Of a DNA stretch of 64,000 nt, positions 9,609-22,613 are shown piece by piece. Every line of letters begins with the position of its first letter. Position 1 is the stretch's first letter. This DNA is from Microbacterium laevaniformans (GTDB taxonomy: Bacteria; Actinomycetota; Actinomycetes; Actinomycetales; Microbacteriaceae). The notes below the pieces were generated by a model, which was not told the DNA's origin, did no database searches, and saw only the letters and a program-made list of their open reading frames with translations. The translations under genes were made by a program, and so were the position numbers. The stretch lies in assembly GCF_016907555.1 (NCBI RefSeq), contig NZ_JAFBCE010000001.1, positions 1,116,001 through 1,180,000 of the forward strand, written 5' to 3'.

Positions 9609-10967
9609 TCACCGCTTGCGCAGCAGAGAGATCGACATCGCGTCCGTGCCATGGCGGTGCGGCCACAGCTGTGCACGGCCCGACCCGTCCGCCGGGGCGG
9701 CGAGGTCGATCGGATCCGTGGCGATCGCGGCGACGACGGCACGCGCGTCCAGCTCTTCGACGGCGCCGTCGGCGGTCCGCAGCGCGTCGGCCACGATCGC
9801 GGCTGTCTCCGCGAGATGCGGGGAGCAGGTCACGTACGCGACGACGCCGCCACCACGCAGTGCGGCGAGAGCCGCCGACAGAAGCTCGGATTGCAGCGCC
9901 GCCAGCTCGGGCACGTCGGCGGGCTGCTTTCGCCATCGCGCCTCCGGGCGGCGGCGGAGCGCACCGAGCCCGGTACAGGGGGCGTCGACCAGGATGCGGT
10001 CGTAGCGTCCACGCCCCGCGCGTATCCGGCCGTCCTCCTCCGAGACCGGGACCTCCAGAGGCACGGCGGACACGGAGTCCCGCACGAGCCCGGCGCGCGC
10101 GGGTGACAGCTCGTTCGCCTCGAGCGTGGCGCCGTGGGCGAGCGCCTCGGCGGCGAGGACGGCCGTCTTGCCGCCCGGGGCGGCGCACAGGTCGAGCCAG
10201 CGCTCGCCGTCGGCGACAGGCTGTGCGCGTGCCAGGGCCAGCGCGGCCAGCTGCGAGCCCTCGTCCTGCACCCGGACGAGTCCCCCGGATGCTGTGACCA
10301 GCGCCCCCGGATCACCGCCGGCGGAGCGGAACCCGAGCGGCGAGTACGGGGTGAACGTCGCCTCGGCGGGTCGCTCTGCCAGTCCGGGCAGCGCGGCGAG
10401 GGTGACGACGGGTGCGGCGTTGTCCGCCGCCAGCAGCTCTTCCAGTTCGTCCGCGCGCCCCTCGGCGGCCAGCGCCCGGCGGAAGGCGCGGATCACCCAC
10501 GCAGGATGCGCGAAGCGCACCGCCAGGCGCTCATCGTCGGAGCGCGCGGCGGCGGCCAGGTGGTCGTCCCACTCCTGCGGCGTCCGCTCGCTGACACGGC
10601 GCAGGACCGCGTTGGCGAACCCGGCGGCCGGGGCGCCGACGGCCTTCCTCACCTGCCGGACCGTCTCGTTGACCGCGGCGTGCGCCGGCGTGCGCATCGC
10701 GATGAGCTGGTGCACTCCCAGGCGGAGGGCATCGCGCACGGCGGGATCGACGTCGGCGATCGGCCGGCGTGCGGCATCCGCGATGATCGCATCGTAGGTC
10801 CCGAGACGGCGGAGGGTCCCGTAGGTCAACTCGGTCGCGAGCCCCGCGTCCGGCCCGGTGAGCCCCGCCCGCGCGATCGCGCGCGGCAGCAGGAGGTTGG
10901 CGTACGCGTCGGTCTCGTCGACGGCGCGCAGGACGTCGTAGGCGACCCAGCGCGGCGACGCGCTCAC
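9609..10967 (-). CDS. rsmB: 16S rRNA (cytosine-967-C5)-methyltransferase, RsmB type
   Basis: SAM-dependent RNA m5C methyltransferase with an N-terminal NusB-like RNA-binding domain (residues about 1-135) and a C-terminal Rossmann domain. SAM motif LDLCAAPGGKT, the DAPCTGLG motif with one conserved Cys, and the catalytic Cys in YVTCSPH are visible. At 452 residues it has family length. The GTG at 10967 was chosen because it overlaps the fmt stop (GTGA); the open frame continues further upstream but only inside fmt and priA in another frame. Confidence 0.94.
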   Translation of the reverse strand: MSASPRWVAYDVLRAVDETDAYANLLLPRAIARAGLTGPDAGLATELTYGTLRRLGTYDAIIADAARRPIADVDPAVRDALRLGVHQLIAMRTPAHAAVNETVRQVRKAVGAPAAGFANAVLRRVSERTPQEWDDHLAAAARSDDERLAVRFAHPAWVIRAFRRALAAEGRADELEELLAADNAAPVVTLAALPGLAERPAEATFTPYSPLGFRSAGGDPGALVTASGGLVRVQDEGSQLAALALARAQPVADGERWLDLCAAPGGKTAVLAAEALAHGATLEANELSPARAGLVRDSVSAVPLEVPVSEEDGRIRAGRGRYDRILVDAPCTGLGALRRRPEARWRKQPADVPELAALQSELLSAALAALRGGGVVAYVTCSPHLAETAAIVADALRTADGAVEELDARAVVAAIATDPIDLAAPADGSGRAQLWPHRHGTDAMSISLLRKR

Positions 10968-11905
10968 GAGGCCACCTGCGCGCCCGGCAGCTCCACGCGG
11001 GGACCGTCGAGGCGCAGACCGCGCCACCAATCGCCCGCCGCCATCGCGCCCTTGCCCGCCGGCTGGACGGTCTTCAGCACGACCGTCGTGCCCTCCCCCG
11101 CCGCCAGCAGCACGTCTTTGCCCGAGACGCTGAGCACTCCCGGCGCGAGGTCGGTGTCCGGCCCGCGATGCGCGGCCAGGACCTTCAGCCGCGCGCCGGC
11201 GATGCCGACGTGGGCGCCGGGCTCGGGCGTCGTGCCGCGGAAGCGGTCCAGGACGACATCGGCGGGGCGAGTCAGATCGAGCGCGCCGTCGGCGATCGAC
11301 AGCTTCGGAGCGAGCGTCGCCGCACCGCGCTGAGGGACGGCGCGCGCCGTCCCCGCGGCGATCTCGTCGATCACCCGGGCCAGCAGTTCGGCGCCCGCAT
11401 CGGCCAGGTCCGTCAGAACCTCCCCGGCCGTCGCGCCGCGGGGGATGTCGTAGCGCACCTCGCCGAAGACGTCGCCGGCATCGAGTGCGGCCACCAGCTG
11501 GAAGACGCTGGCGCCTGTCGTGCGGTCGCCGGCGATGAGGGCGTGCTGGACCGGGGCGGCGCCGCGCCACCGCGGCAGGAGCGAGAAGTGGAGGTTGATC
11601 CAGCCGTGGCGCGGCACCGACAGGAGCGGTTCGCGCACCAGCCCGCCGTACGCGACGATGACGCCGAGATCCGGTGCGAGCGTCTCGACGGCGGCGGTGG
11701 CCTCGGCATCCAGACGATCGGCCTTGATGACCGGAACGCCGAGGCTGTCGGCGGCCTCGGCGACCGGAGACGGCGTCAGCACGCGCTTGCGGCCGAGAGG
11801 GGCGTCGGAGCGGGTCACCACGCCGACGAGGTCGTGAGCGGATGCCGCGACCGCACGCAGAGACGGAACAGCGGGCGCCGGGGTGCCGGCGAAGACGATA
11901 CGCAT
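10964..11905 (-). CDS. fmt: Methionyl-tRNA formyltransferase
   Basis: Formylates initiator Met-tRNA using 10-formyltetrahydrofolate. The 313 residues start with MRIVFAGTP and contain the catalytic segment NLHFSLLPRWRGAAPVQ, with the conserved His and Arg, and the C-terminal OB-like tRNA-binding domain. The ATG at 11905 is used because it gives the family N-terminus. The gene is 41 bp downstream of priA. Confidence 0.97.
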   Translation of the reverse strand: MRIVFAGTPAPAVPSLRAVAASAHDLVGVVTRSDAPLGRKRVLTPSPVAEAADSLGVPVIKADRLDAEATAAVETLAPDLGVIVAYGGLVREPLLSVPRHGWINLHFSLLPRWRGAAPVQHALIAGDRTTGASVFQLVAALDAGDVFGEVRYDIPRGATAGEVLTDLADAGAELLARVIDEIAAGTARAVPQRGAATLAPKLSIADGALDLTRPADVVLDRFRGTTPEPGAHVGIAGARLKVLAAHRGPDTDLAPGVLSVSGKDVLLAAGEGTTVVLKTVQPAGKGAMAAGDWWRGLRLDGPRVELPGAQVAS

Positions 11906-11946
11906 GGGATTCCTCGGATGACGAAGGCGATGGTGGCGAGAGGACG

Positions 11947-13953
11947 TCACAGGTCCAGTTCGGGGACGTCGAGCCGCACCCGCAGTGTAGTGCGGGTGCC
12001 CGGGCCGCTCCGGTTCCGCGCGCGCTGGGCGGCACGCCGACCACGGAGCGCCTCGGCGACCACGGCGGCGCGGAGCGTCTCGGCGACGGTCCTGCCGTGC
12101 GCGTAGTCGAAGCGGACGAGCGCACGCACCAGATCGTCACCGACGGGCACGGGGCCCAGGATCGACCCGGGCGCCGCCGGGAGCGTCGGGACGGCGTCTC
12201 GGAGGTCGTTGAGGGCGCCCTCGACCGCGGTGAGGGTCCCCTCGACCGCGGCGACCCGGACGACCGGCGGCATCGCGAGCGGTCCGCGATCGGCCAGCTC
12301 CGCGCGCGCGTACGCGGGCTGCGTCCACGTCGCGAGAGCCCGCGCCACCGGACCAGCCACGCCGACGAGGTGTACGGGCGCGGACGGGGCGGCCAGGGCC
12401 GCGGCGTTCGACCACCAGCGCAGCGCCGATTCGCCGATGCGCAGCTGCTCGGCCAGCAGCATGCGATCGCCGTCCAGCAGGATCACCGCCCGGTAGCCCC
12501 CCACCGCGTGCGGTTCGGCGCCGCGTGTCGCGATGACGAGGGCGGGGCGCGCCTCGACGCGGGTGACGGGGTGGGCTCCGTCGGCGACGATGACGCGGGT
12601 GTTCGGGAAGGCGCGGCCGAGCTCGTCGGCGGTGCGCTCGCTCCCCGACGACGCCATGCGCAGCCTCGCGGCGCCGCACTGCACGCACGTCCACGCCGGA
12701 TCGGATCGACCGCACCATCCGCAGTCGGGAGTCGCCCCCGGTCGGCGGGCGCGGAGCGGACCGGTGCAATGACGGCAGCGGGCCGGCGTGCGGCATTCGG
12801 CGCACACGAGCACGGGAGCGTAGCCGGGCCGTGCGACCTGGACGAGGACGGGGCCTTCTCGCAGGCCGTCCCGGGCGGCCGCAAAGGCGCTGGAGGGCAC
12901 GCGTGCCCCGTGCGACTCGCCTTCGCGCGTCGCCGAGAGCACGACCGTGGGGCTCGCGCGGCGTGCCGCCGGCAGCTCGCGCACCCACCCCAGCTGCACG
13001 AGTCGCTCGACGTCGGTCGTGCGCGTATGGCCCGCGAACACAAGCGACGACCCTTCCAGCTCTTGGCGGATGAGTGCGGCGTCGCGAGCGTGTACCCCCG
13101 GGCTGAGCGGTTCGGCGAGCAGCGGGTCGCCGTCGTCCCAGACGATCACGCAGGCGGTGTCGTGCGCGGGCGCGTACACCGTCGAGCGGTTGCCGACGAC
13201 GATGCAGGGCCTCGGGGTGCGCAGGCGCAGGTAGGCGGCGTACCGTTCCGGCCCCGAGCGGCGGGCGTCGTCGCGCACGATCGCATCCTCGCCCACGCGG
13301 GCGGCGAGCACCGCGAGGAGCTGTTCTTCGTCACGGTGATCGGGCACGACGACGACGGTGCTGCGGCCGGCTCCGAGCTGGCGCACGGCGATCGCCGCGA
13401 GCAGTTCGGCCCAGGCGCCGATCGGCAGCTCCGTGCTCGGGCGGGGCGGCGCATCGAGGGCCAGTCGCTCCGCGGCGGCGACGGCGTCGGCGAGCCCCGG
13501 GTACGGGCTCAGGACGGTGTCGGCCCACGCCGCGGCATCCGCGGTGACCGGTGATGCCGTCGGCGAGGGCTCCGTGTCGGATGCCGCCGACTGCGCCGCC
13601 AGCCATGCCTTCTCCGCCCTCACCATGCGCTTCGGGATGACGAGCCTCAGGATGTCGCTGGCGGAGCCCGCAGCGCGATCAGCGGCGCGCCGGGCGAGCG
13701 CGTAGAGCTCCGGGGTGAGGACCGGAACCGGCGACACGATCGCGTCGAGCGCGGACAGCGGGCGCTCGGGCGCCTCCGCGGCGACCACGTCCACCAGGTA
13801 GCCGTCGACGACGCGCCCCGCGGTGCGCAGCGGTACGCGCACGCGCACGCCCGGAACCGCATCGGCCACGAGCTCCGCCGGCACTTCGTAGTCGAACAGG
13901 CGGTCGAGCTGCGGCAGGGGCGAGTCGATGAGAACCCGCGCGACGACGATCAC
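11947..13953 (-). CDS. priA: Replication restart protein PriA, degenerate actinobacterial form
   Basis: Homologue of PriA, the helicase that restarts stalled replication forks. The 668 residues keep the N-terminal DNA-binding domain (ARVLIDSPLPQLDRLFDYEVP) and the zinc-binding Cys cluster (CAECRTPARCRHC, then CGWCGRSDPAWTCVQCG). No Walker A P-loop is present, and the place of the DEAH box reads WDDGDPLL, so ATPase activity is unlikely. This loss is usual in actinobacterial PriA. The GTG at 13953 (VIVVARVLIDSPLPQ) lies 8 nt past the metK stop. Confidence 0.9.
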   Translation of the reverse strand: MIVVARVLIDSPLPQLDRLFDYEVPAELVADAVPGVRVRVPLRTAGRVVDGYLVDVVAAEAPERPLSALDAIVSPVPVLTPELYALARRAADRAAGSASDILRLVIPKRMVRAEKAWLAAQSAASDTEPSPTASPVTADAAAWADTVLSPYPGLADAVAAAERLALDAPPRPSTELPIGAWAELLAAIAVRQLGAGRSTVVVVPDHRDEEQLLAVLAARVGEDAIVRDDARRSGPERYAAYLRLRTPRPCIVVGNRSTVYAPAHDTACVIVWDDGDPLLAEPLSPGVHARDAALIRQELEGSSLVFAGHTRTTDVERLVQLGWVRELPAARRASPTVVLSATREGESHGARVPSSAFAAARDGLREGPVLVQVARPGYAPVLVCAECRTPARCRHCTGPLRARRPGATPDCGWCGRSDPAWTCVQCGAARLRMASSGSERTADELGRAFPNTRVIVADGAHPVTRVEARPALVIATRGAEPHAVGGYRAVILLDGDRMLLAEQLRIGESALRWWSNAAALAAPSAPVHLVGVAGPVARALATWTQPAYARAELADRGPLAMPPVVRVAAVEGTLTAVEGALNDLRDAVPTLPAAPGSILGPVPVGDDLVRALVRFDYAHGRTVAETLRAAVVAEALRGRRAAQRARNRSGPGTRTTLRVRLDVPELDL

Positions 13954-13961
13954 GGCGCGGC

Positions 13962-15155
13962 TCAGAGTCCGGCGGCGGCGCGCAGCTCCTCGACGCGGTC
14001 GGTGCGCTCCCACGTGAAGTCGGGAAGCTCACGGCCGAAGTGCCCGTACGCTGCGGTCTGCGCGTAGATCGGGCGGAGGAGGTCGAGGTCGTCGATGATC
14101 GCCTGCGGACGCAGGTCGAACGCCTCGCGGATCGCGGACGTGATCTTCTCGTCGGAGACGTGGCCCGTGCCGAACGTCTCGACGTACAGGCCCACCGGTT
14201 CGGCGCGACCGATCGCGTAGGCGACCTGCACCTCGAGCCGATCGGCGAGACCGGCGGCGACGGCGTTCTTCGCGACCCACCGCATCGCGTAGGCGGCGGA
14301 GCGATCCACCTTGGAGGGATCCTTGCCGCTGAACGCGCCGCCGCCGTGGCGGGAGGCGCCGCCGTAGGTGTCGATGATGATCTTGCGTCCGGTGAGGCCG
14401 GCATCGCCCTTCGGGCCGCCGGTGACGAAGGGGCCGGCCGGATTGATGACGTAGCGCACGTTCGAGACGTCCAGGCCGGTCGTGGCGAGCACGGGGTCGA
14501 TGACCTCGGCCTGCACCGCGGCGCGCAGAGCGGGCAGCGAGATGTCGGGGTTGTGCTGCGTCGACAGCACGACGGTGTCGACGGTGCGGGGCACGTGACC
14601 GTCGTAGCCGAGCGTCACCTGCGTCTTGCCGTCGGGGCGGAGGAATCCGAGAGCGCCGGAGCGGCGGGCGTCGGTGAGCCGTTCGGCGAGTCGGTGCGCC
14701 GTCCAGATGGCCATCGGCATGAGCTGCGGCGTCTCATTCGTCGCGTAGCCGAACATGATGCCCTGGTCGCCGGCGCCGAGAGCGTCGATCGGGTCGTCCG
14801 AGCCCCCTTCCCGGTGCTCGATCGCGGTGTCGACGCCCGCGGCGATGTCGCTCGACTGCTCGCCGATCGAGACGGTGACGCCGCACGAGTCGCCGTCGAA
14901 GCCGGTCTCGCTCGAGGTGTAGCCGATGCGGTTGACGACACGGCGCACGATGCCGGGGATGTCGACGTACCCGTCGGTGCGGACCTCCCCCGCGACATGG
15001 ACGAGCCCGGTCGTCACGAGGGTTTCCACGGCCACGCGACTGCCGGGATCGACGGTGAGCAGGGCGTCCAGCACGGAGTCGGAGATCTGGTCGCAGATCT
15101 TGTCCGGGTGGCCCTCGGTGACGGACTCGGACGTGAACAGACGCAGCGCGCTCAT
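13962..15155 (-). CDS. metK: S-adenosylmethionine synthetase
   Basis: Makes SAM from methionine and ATP. At 397 residues it is full length, with [20 protein letters not shown], the hexapeptide GAGDQG, and the P-loop-like [19 protein letters not shown]. The ATG at 15155 ([11 protein letters not shown]) is preferred to an upstream in-frame ATG at 15209. SAM made here would feed the rsmB product and the RiPP methyltransferase at 29804. Confidence 0.98.
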   Translation of the reverse strand: MSALRLFTSESVTEGHPDKICDQISDSVLDALLTVDPGSRVAVETLVTTGLVHVAGEVRTDGYVDIPGIVRRVVNRIGYTSSETGFDGDSCGVTVSIGEQSSDIAAGVDTAIEHREGGSDDPIDALGAGDQGIMFGYATNETPQLMPMAIWTAHRLAERLTDARRSGALGFLRPDGKTQVTLGYDGHVPRTVDTVVLSTQHNPDISLPALRAAVQAEVIDPVLATTGLDVSNVRYVINPAGPFVTGGPKGDAGLTGRKIIIDTYGGASRHGGGAFSGKDPSKVDRSAAYAMRWVAKNAVAAGLADRLEVQVAYAIGRAEPVGLYVETFGTGHVSDEKITSAIREAFDLRPQAIIDDLDLLRPIYAQTAAYGHFGRELPDFTWERTDRVEELRAAAGL

Positions 15156-15274
15156 CGGGGCTCCAGACGACTTCGGGTACTCGACAATCATGCCCGTGAT
15201 CTCCGACACGACGTCGTCGCGGTCGGGGTCACGGGCATGTCGACGCCATACGGCGTCATGATGTCAGGCGGGGA

Positions 15275-15529
15275 TCACTCCGCCGCGCGCAGGCGCAGCT
15301 TGTCCTCGTGGATCTCGTGCAGCGCGATCGTGAGCGGCTTGTCCTCGACGCTCGAGTCGACGAGCGGACCGACGTTGTCGAAGAGGTTGCCCTCGTGCAG
15401 ATCGGAGTAGTAGTCGTTGATCTGACGTGCCCGCTTGGACGCGTAGATCACGAGCTGGTACTTGGAGTCGACCTTGTCGAGCAGCGCGTCGATGGGCGGG
15501 TCGATGATGCCCTTGTCACGTCCGGCCAT
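15275..15529 (-). CDS. rpoZ: RNA polymerase omega subunit
   Basis: Small subunit that helps assemble RNA polymerase around beta prime. The 84 residues include the family core [23 protein letters not shown]. The ATG at 15529 has a strong GGAGG ribosome site 6 nt upstream, which decides against an in-frame ATG at 15616. It follows the gmk fusion gene after a 219-bp gap, and that gap holds a promoter-like sequence. Confidence 0.96.
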   Translation of the reverse strand: MAGRDKGIIDPPIDALLDKVDSKYQLVIYASKRARQINDYYSDLHEGNLFDNVGPLVDSSVEDKPLTIALHEIHEDKLRLRAAE

Positions 15530-15622
15530 GATGAACCTCCAGGATCGAATGGCGGTGGGAAAACTCGCGGGGAATGCCCACGCGGGAGAAATCGTGGCCG
15601 CAGGATGCCGCGGCATCTTTTC

Positions 15623-15628
15623 ATTCTA
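15623..15628 (-). promoter_or_regulatory. Candidate -10 box for rpoZ
   Basis: On the minus strand the sequence TGATAGAAT gives an extended -10 (TAGAAT), about 94 bp before the rpoZ ATG. No good -35 hexamer is seen at 16-18 bp, so this is a weak call based on the -10 and the gap between operons. Confidence 0.35.
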
Positions 15629-15679
15629 TCAGCGCCGCGCCGGCGCCGAGCTCATCGATGTTTGCCGTTGCTGAATGCC

Positions 15680-15740
15680 GTTCATCCGTCCCGACACGCC
15701 GCTTCGGGGTGGTCGAGGCGGCGGCTGCGGACGGATGAAC
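15680..15740 (-). terminator. 12-bp inverted repeat between the gmk fusion and rpoZ
   Basis: GTTCATCCGTCC at 15680-15691 is the exact reverse complement of GGACGGATGAAC at 15729-15740. The 37-nt interior itself contains a CGCCGC/GCGGCG pairing, so a long GC-rich stem can form 9 nt downstream of the gmk stop. There is no T-run after it. It may be a Rho-independent-like terminator or mRNA end-stabilising stem. Confidence 0.55.
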
Positions 15741-15748
15741 CCGCCGAC

Positions 15749-16645
15749 TCAGCGCGCGAGCGCGGCGATCTCGGCGGCGGCGCGGGCGACGTCGTCGTTG
15801 ACGACGCGGTAATCGAACTCCCCTTGCGCGGCCAGCTCGACCTTCGCCGTCTTGAGGCGGCGCGCCCGCTCCTCCGGACCTTCCGTGCCGCGCCCGACGA
15901 GGCGGTTGACCAGCTCGTCCCAGCTCGGCGGGGTCAGGAACACGAGGGTCGCGTCCGGGGCGGCAGCGCGCACCTGGCGGGCACCCTGCAGGTCGATCTC
16001 AAGGAGCACCGTGCGCCCCTCCGCCAGCGCCTTCTCGATGGGCGCGCGCGGCGTGCCGTAACGGAACGCGTTGTGGACCGTCGCGTGCTCGAGGAGGGCG
16101 TCGTCGGCGATGAGGGCGTCGAAACCGTCATCGTCCACGAAGAAGTAGTGCTCGCCGTCGACCTCTCCCGGGCGCGGTGCGCGCGTGGTCGCCGACACCG
16201 ACAGCAGGATCTCGGGGTGGTGATCCTTGATGTACGCGGCGACGGTGCCCTTGCCGACGGCCGTCGGGCCGGCCAAAACGATGAGGCGGCTGCGGCCGCT
16301 GCGCGGCTGGAGCGGCGGGAAGCGGCCGTCGAGCCACGCCGTGAGCGCGGCGCGCTGGCGCGTCCCGAGTCCGCCGAGCCGCTTCACGGGCGCGATCTCG
16401 AGCTCGGCGAGCACGCGGTCGCGCTTGCCCTCGCCGATGGCGGGCAGCGCCGTCAGGAACTCGGTGATCCGCATCGCACCGGCGGGCGAGTCGGGGGCGT
16501 CGAGGGCGCGCTGCAGCAGTTCCTGCGGCGTGATGACGCGCATCGCGACATCGTGTTTGAGCGCGGCGCGCTCGCGTCGGGCCGCGACAGCGCGACGGGA
16601 TGCCGCGACGCGGTCGACCTCGGGAGGAGTGCGGGAATCAGCCAT
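15749..16645 (-). CDS. gmk: MihF (actinobacterial integration host factor)-guanylate kinase fusion
   Basis: A 298-residue fusion. Residues about 1-110 match MihF, the actinobacterial integration host factor, a DNA-binding H2TH protein ([59 protein letters not shown]). Residues about 115-298 are guanylate kinase (GMP + ATP to GDP + ADP) with the P-loop GPTAVGKGT, the [19 protein letters not shown] region and the lid arginines ([15 protein letters not shown]). In mycobacteria the two are separate neighbouring genes. The ATG at 16645 overlaps the pyrF stop by 8 nt. Confidence 0.93.
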   Translation of the reverse strand: MADSRTPPEVDRVAASRRAVAARRERAALKHDVAMRVITPQELLQRALDAPDSPAGAMRITEFLTALPAIGEGKRDRVLAELEIAPVKRLGGLGTRQRAALTAWLDGRFPPLQPRSGRSRLIVLAGPTAVGKGTVAAYIKDHHPEILLSVSATTRAPRPGEVDGEHYFFVDDDGFDALIADDALLEHATVHNAFRYGTPRAPIEKALAEGRTVLLEIDLQGARQVRAAAPDATLVFLTPPSWDELVNRLVGRGTEGPEERARRLKTAKVELAAQGEFDYRVVNDDVARAAAEIAALAR

Positions 16646-17485
16646 GGGATCTTCCACGGTACAGCTCTGCGCGCTCCGCGATGCGTGCGGCGAGGCCCTC
16701 CGGGCCGGCCGAGAGGATGCTGCGGCTCTCGCTCGCGATGACGGCCGCGGCGAGATCGCCGAAAACACGCGGGAGGTCGGCCGGCTGCGCCCCCTGCGCG
16801 CCGAAGCCCGGCGCCAGAAGCGGAACCGGACGCTCGAACGCACGCAGCCCGAGCGCGGCGAGATCGACCGTCGCACCGACGACGAGCCCCAGCGACGCCC
16901 ACTCGTCGGCACCCGTCGGATCAGCGGCGACGACCTCGGCGGCCACCGTCGCGGCCACCGTCTCCTGCCCACGCCGGGCGGACTGCAGTCCCGCGGCTTC
17001 GGGATTGCTGGTGGCGGCGAGGACGAAGACGCCCTTGTCGTGCGCGAGCGCGTACGCGAACGTCGACGACAGTGCACCCACGCCCAGATACGGGCTGACG
17101 GTCAGCGCATCGGCCTCCAGCGCAGAGCCGGGCGTGAGCCACGCCGCGGCGTACGCGTCCATCGTGGTGCCGATGTCGCCCCGCTTGGCGTCGGCGATCA
17201 CCAGCAGACCCGCGGCGCGCGCCGCCGCCATCACCTCTTCGAGGGCGGCGTAGCCGGCCGAGCCGAATCGCTCGAAGAACGAGACCTGGGGCTTCACGAC
17301 GGCGACGGTGGATGCCGCGGCATCCACCGTGCGCAGCCCGAACTCGCGGACGCCGGCGGCGTCGACACCGAGACCCCACTCGCGCAGGAGCGCTTCGTGG
17401 GGGTCGATGCCGACGCACAGGCGTCCGCGCGCCGCGACGGCCTTCTGAAGTCGAGAGCCGAACGGCAGTCGAGAACCGGACGAGA

Positions 17486-17489
<4 letters not shown>
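16638..17489 (-). CDS. pyrF: Orotidine-5'-phosphate decarboxylase (type 2)
   Basis: Last step to UMP: decarboxylation of OMP. The 283 residues belong to the longer type 2 family common in actinobacteria and myxobacteria. The catalytic Lys/Asp network is in [17 protein letters not shown], with the N-terminal [15 protein letters not shown] start overlaps the carB stop by 4 nt; the gene is followed by the gmk fusion, linking UMP and GMP phosphorylation. Confidence 0.97.
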
Positions 17490-20799
<3,310 letters not shown>

Positions 20800-20800
<1 letters not shown>

Positions 20801-22068
20801 CAGTTCTTGCCCTCTCCTTCGTGTCCCACTTCTTGCTGTGCGTGTCCCACTTCTGTCCCTTGATGTCCCGATTGGTGCTCTCCGGAGCCTGCGGAGGCAG
20901 CAGAAAGTGGGACATGGCTGGATGCCGCGGCGCGGTGCGACCGCACCATGTCGGCGAAGCGGTCGAAGAGGTAGTTGGCGTCGTGCGGGCCGCCGGCGGC
21001 CTCGGGGTGGTACTGCACGCTGAACGCCGGGATGTCGAGGGCGCGCAGCCCCTCGACGACGTTGTCGTTGAGCCCGACGTGGCTCACCTCGACGCGGCCG
21101 TAGCCGTTCGGGCTGAGGGTCTCGCCCTCCAGCGGTGCATCGACGGCGAAGCCGTGGTTGTGGGCGGTGATCTCCACCCGGCCGGTCTGCTTGTCGAGCA
21201 CCGGCTGGTTGATGCCGCGGTGTCCGAACGGCAGCTTGTAGGTGCCGAAGCCGAGGGCGCGGCCGAGCAGCTGGTTGCCGAAGCAGATGCCGAAGAAGGG
21301 CAGGCCGTCGTCGAGCACGTTGCGCAGCAGCGTGACGTGGTCGTCGGATGCCGCCGGGTCACCCGGACCGTTCGAGTAGAACACCGCCACCGGATCGATC
21401 GCGCGGATCTCGTCGATCGTGACCGACTGCGGCAGCACGTGCACGTCGAACCCGCGGGCCGCGAGGTTCAGCACGGTCGCGCGCTTGACACCGAGATCGA
21501 GGACCGCGAGCGCGCCGAGGCGTTCGACGTTCTCTGCTGCGGGCGTGACCTCGACCTCGCGGACCGACACCTCAGCCGACAGGTTCTGTCCCGCCATCTG
21601 CGGTGCCTCCCGCACGATGCGCAGCTGCTCCTCGGGGTCGAGCGTCGCGGCCTCTCCGGAGAACACGCCGCCGCGCATGGAACCCGACGAGCGCAGTACG
21701 CGCGTGACCGCGCGGGTGTCGACGCCGGCGATGCCGACGATGCCGTCGCGCACGAGCGCGTCGTCGAGCGACTCGTCGGCGCGCCAGTTGGACACGACAC
21801 GCGAGGGGTCGCGCACGATGTAGCCGGCGACCCAGATGCGGCGCGACTCGGGGTCTTCGCCGTTCATGCCGGTGTTGCCGATGTGCGGCGCGGTCTGCAG
21901 GACGATCTGTCCCGCGTAGGAGGGGTCGGTGAGCGTCTCCTGGTATCCGGTCATCCCGGTGGAGAAGACCACCTCGCCGAGAGTGGTGCCCCGCGCGCCG
22001 TACGCGCGTCCGGGGTGGCGTGAACCGTCTTCGAGGACGAGGACGGCGGGGTCGAGCAAGAAGGTCAT
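20800..22068 (-). CDS. carA: Carbamoyl-phosphate synthase small (glutaminase) subunit
   Basis: Glutamine amidotransferase subunit that supplies ammonia to CarB. The 422 residues include the nucleophile Cys in [17 protein letters not shown] and the catalytic His/Glu in [15 protein letters not shown]. After about residue 380 there is a tail of some 40 residues not expected in CarA, rich in Ser, Gly, His and Gln ([17 protein letters not shown]); the DNA under it holds TGTCCCACTT repeats. The ATG at 22068 overlaps the preceding gene by 4 nt. Confidence 0.97.
20822..20914. repeat. TGTCCCACTTCT repeats in the 3' end of carA
   Basis: TGTCCCACTTCT occurs at 20822-20833 and 20843-20854, shorter TGTCCC copies follow nearby, and a near-complement AGAAAGTGGGACA lies at about 20902-20914. 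Together they form a small array with direct and inverted copies that encodes the odd C-terminal tail of CarA. Confidence 0.7.
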
Positions 22069-22613
22069 GCGGCGTTTCCCGTCGAAGGTGTGGAGGTCTG
22101 ATCTGTCGCGGTGGAGGGCGGCAGGATGGCGGTGATCGCAGCGGCGAGCCCCTGAGCGGACTGGTCCTGCGGGCGGAGGTAGCTGTCGACCGTCTCGGAC
22201 GTTCCGTCGGTGCGCTCGGCGCGCCACGAGAGGCGGACGAGACCGCCCGGCTCGACGACGCGGTCGATGGCCGTGGTGGCCAGGCCGACCGAGTCGATGC
22301 TCGCGGTGGCGACGAACATCCGCGGCTGACCGACGAGGTCGAGCGCGACGCCCCGGTCGGTGACCGTGACGTCGACGCGAGAGCGGAAGCCCAGTCCGCG
22401 GATGGCGAGCCGTTCGAGCGCGTCGCCGTGCCTGGTCGTGGCGACGTAGAAGCCGGTCGCCACGGTCTGGACGGCGGCGGCATCCGGCACCTCCCCGAAG
22501 GGGGCGGTGATCCCGGCATCCCGCCGCGATCGTCGTCGCCAGGCGAATGCTCCCAGCGCCAGCAGGGCGACTGCGACGGCGATCATGACGAGAAGGGCAC
22601 CTTCGCGGTTCAT
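22065..22613 (-). CDS. Membrane-anchored PH-like domain protein of the pyrimidine operon
   Basis: A 182-residue protein with one N-terminal membrane helix (about residues 7-26, then RRRSRRD) and a beta-rich soluble domain resembling the actinobacterial PH-like domain proteins found between pyrC and carA. The function is unknown. It overlaps pyrC and carA by 4 nt each, so it is fixed in the pyr operon and probably co-translated. Confidence 0.8.
   Translation of the reverse strand: MNREGALLVMIAVAVALLALGAFAWRRRSRRDAGITAPFGEVPDAAAVQTVATGFYVATTRHGDALERLAIRGLGFRSRVDVTVTDRGVALDLVGQPRMFVATASIDSVGLATTAIDRVVEPGGLVRLSWRAERTDGTSETVDSYLRPQDQSAQGLAAAITAILPPSTATDQTSTPSTGNAA

Noticed and set aside
9609..12140. 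Minus-strand frame extending upstream of rsmB for 843 codons
   Set aside because: Only the part from the GTG at 10967 matches RsmB; the upstream part lies in the wrong frame over fmt and the end of priA and is low-complexity Arg-rich.
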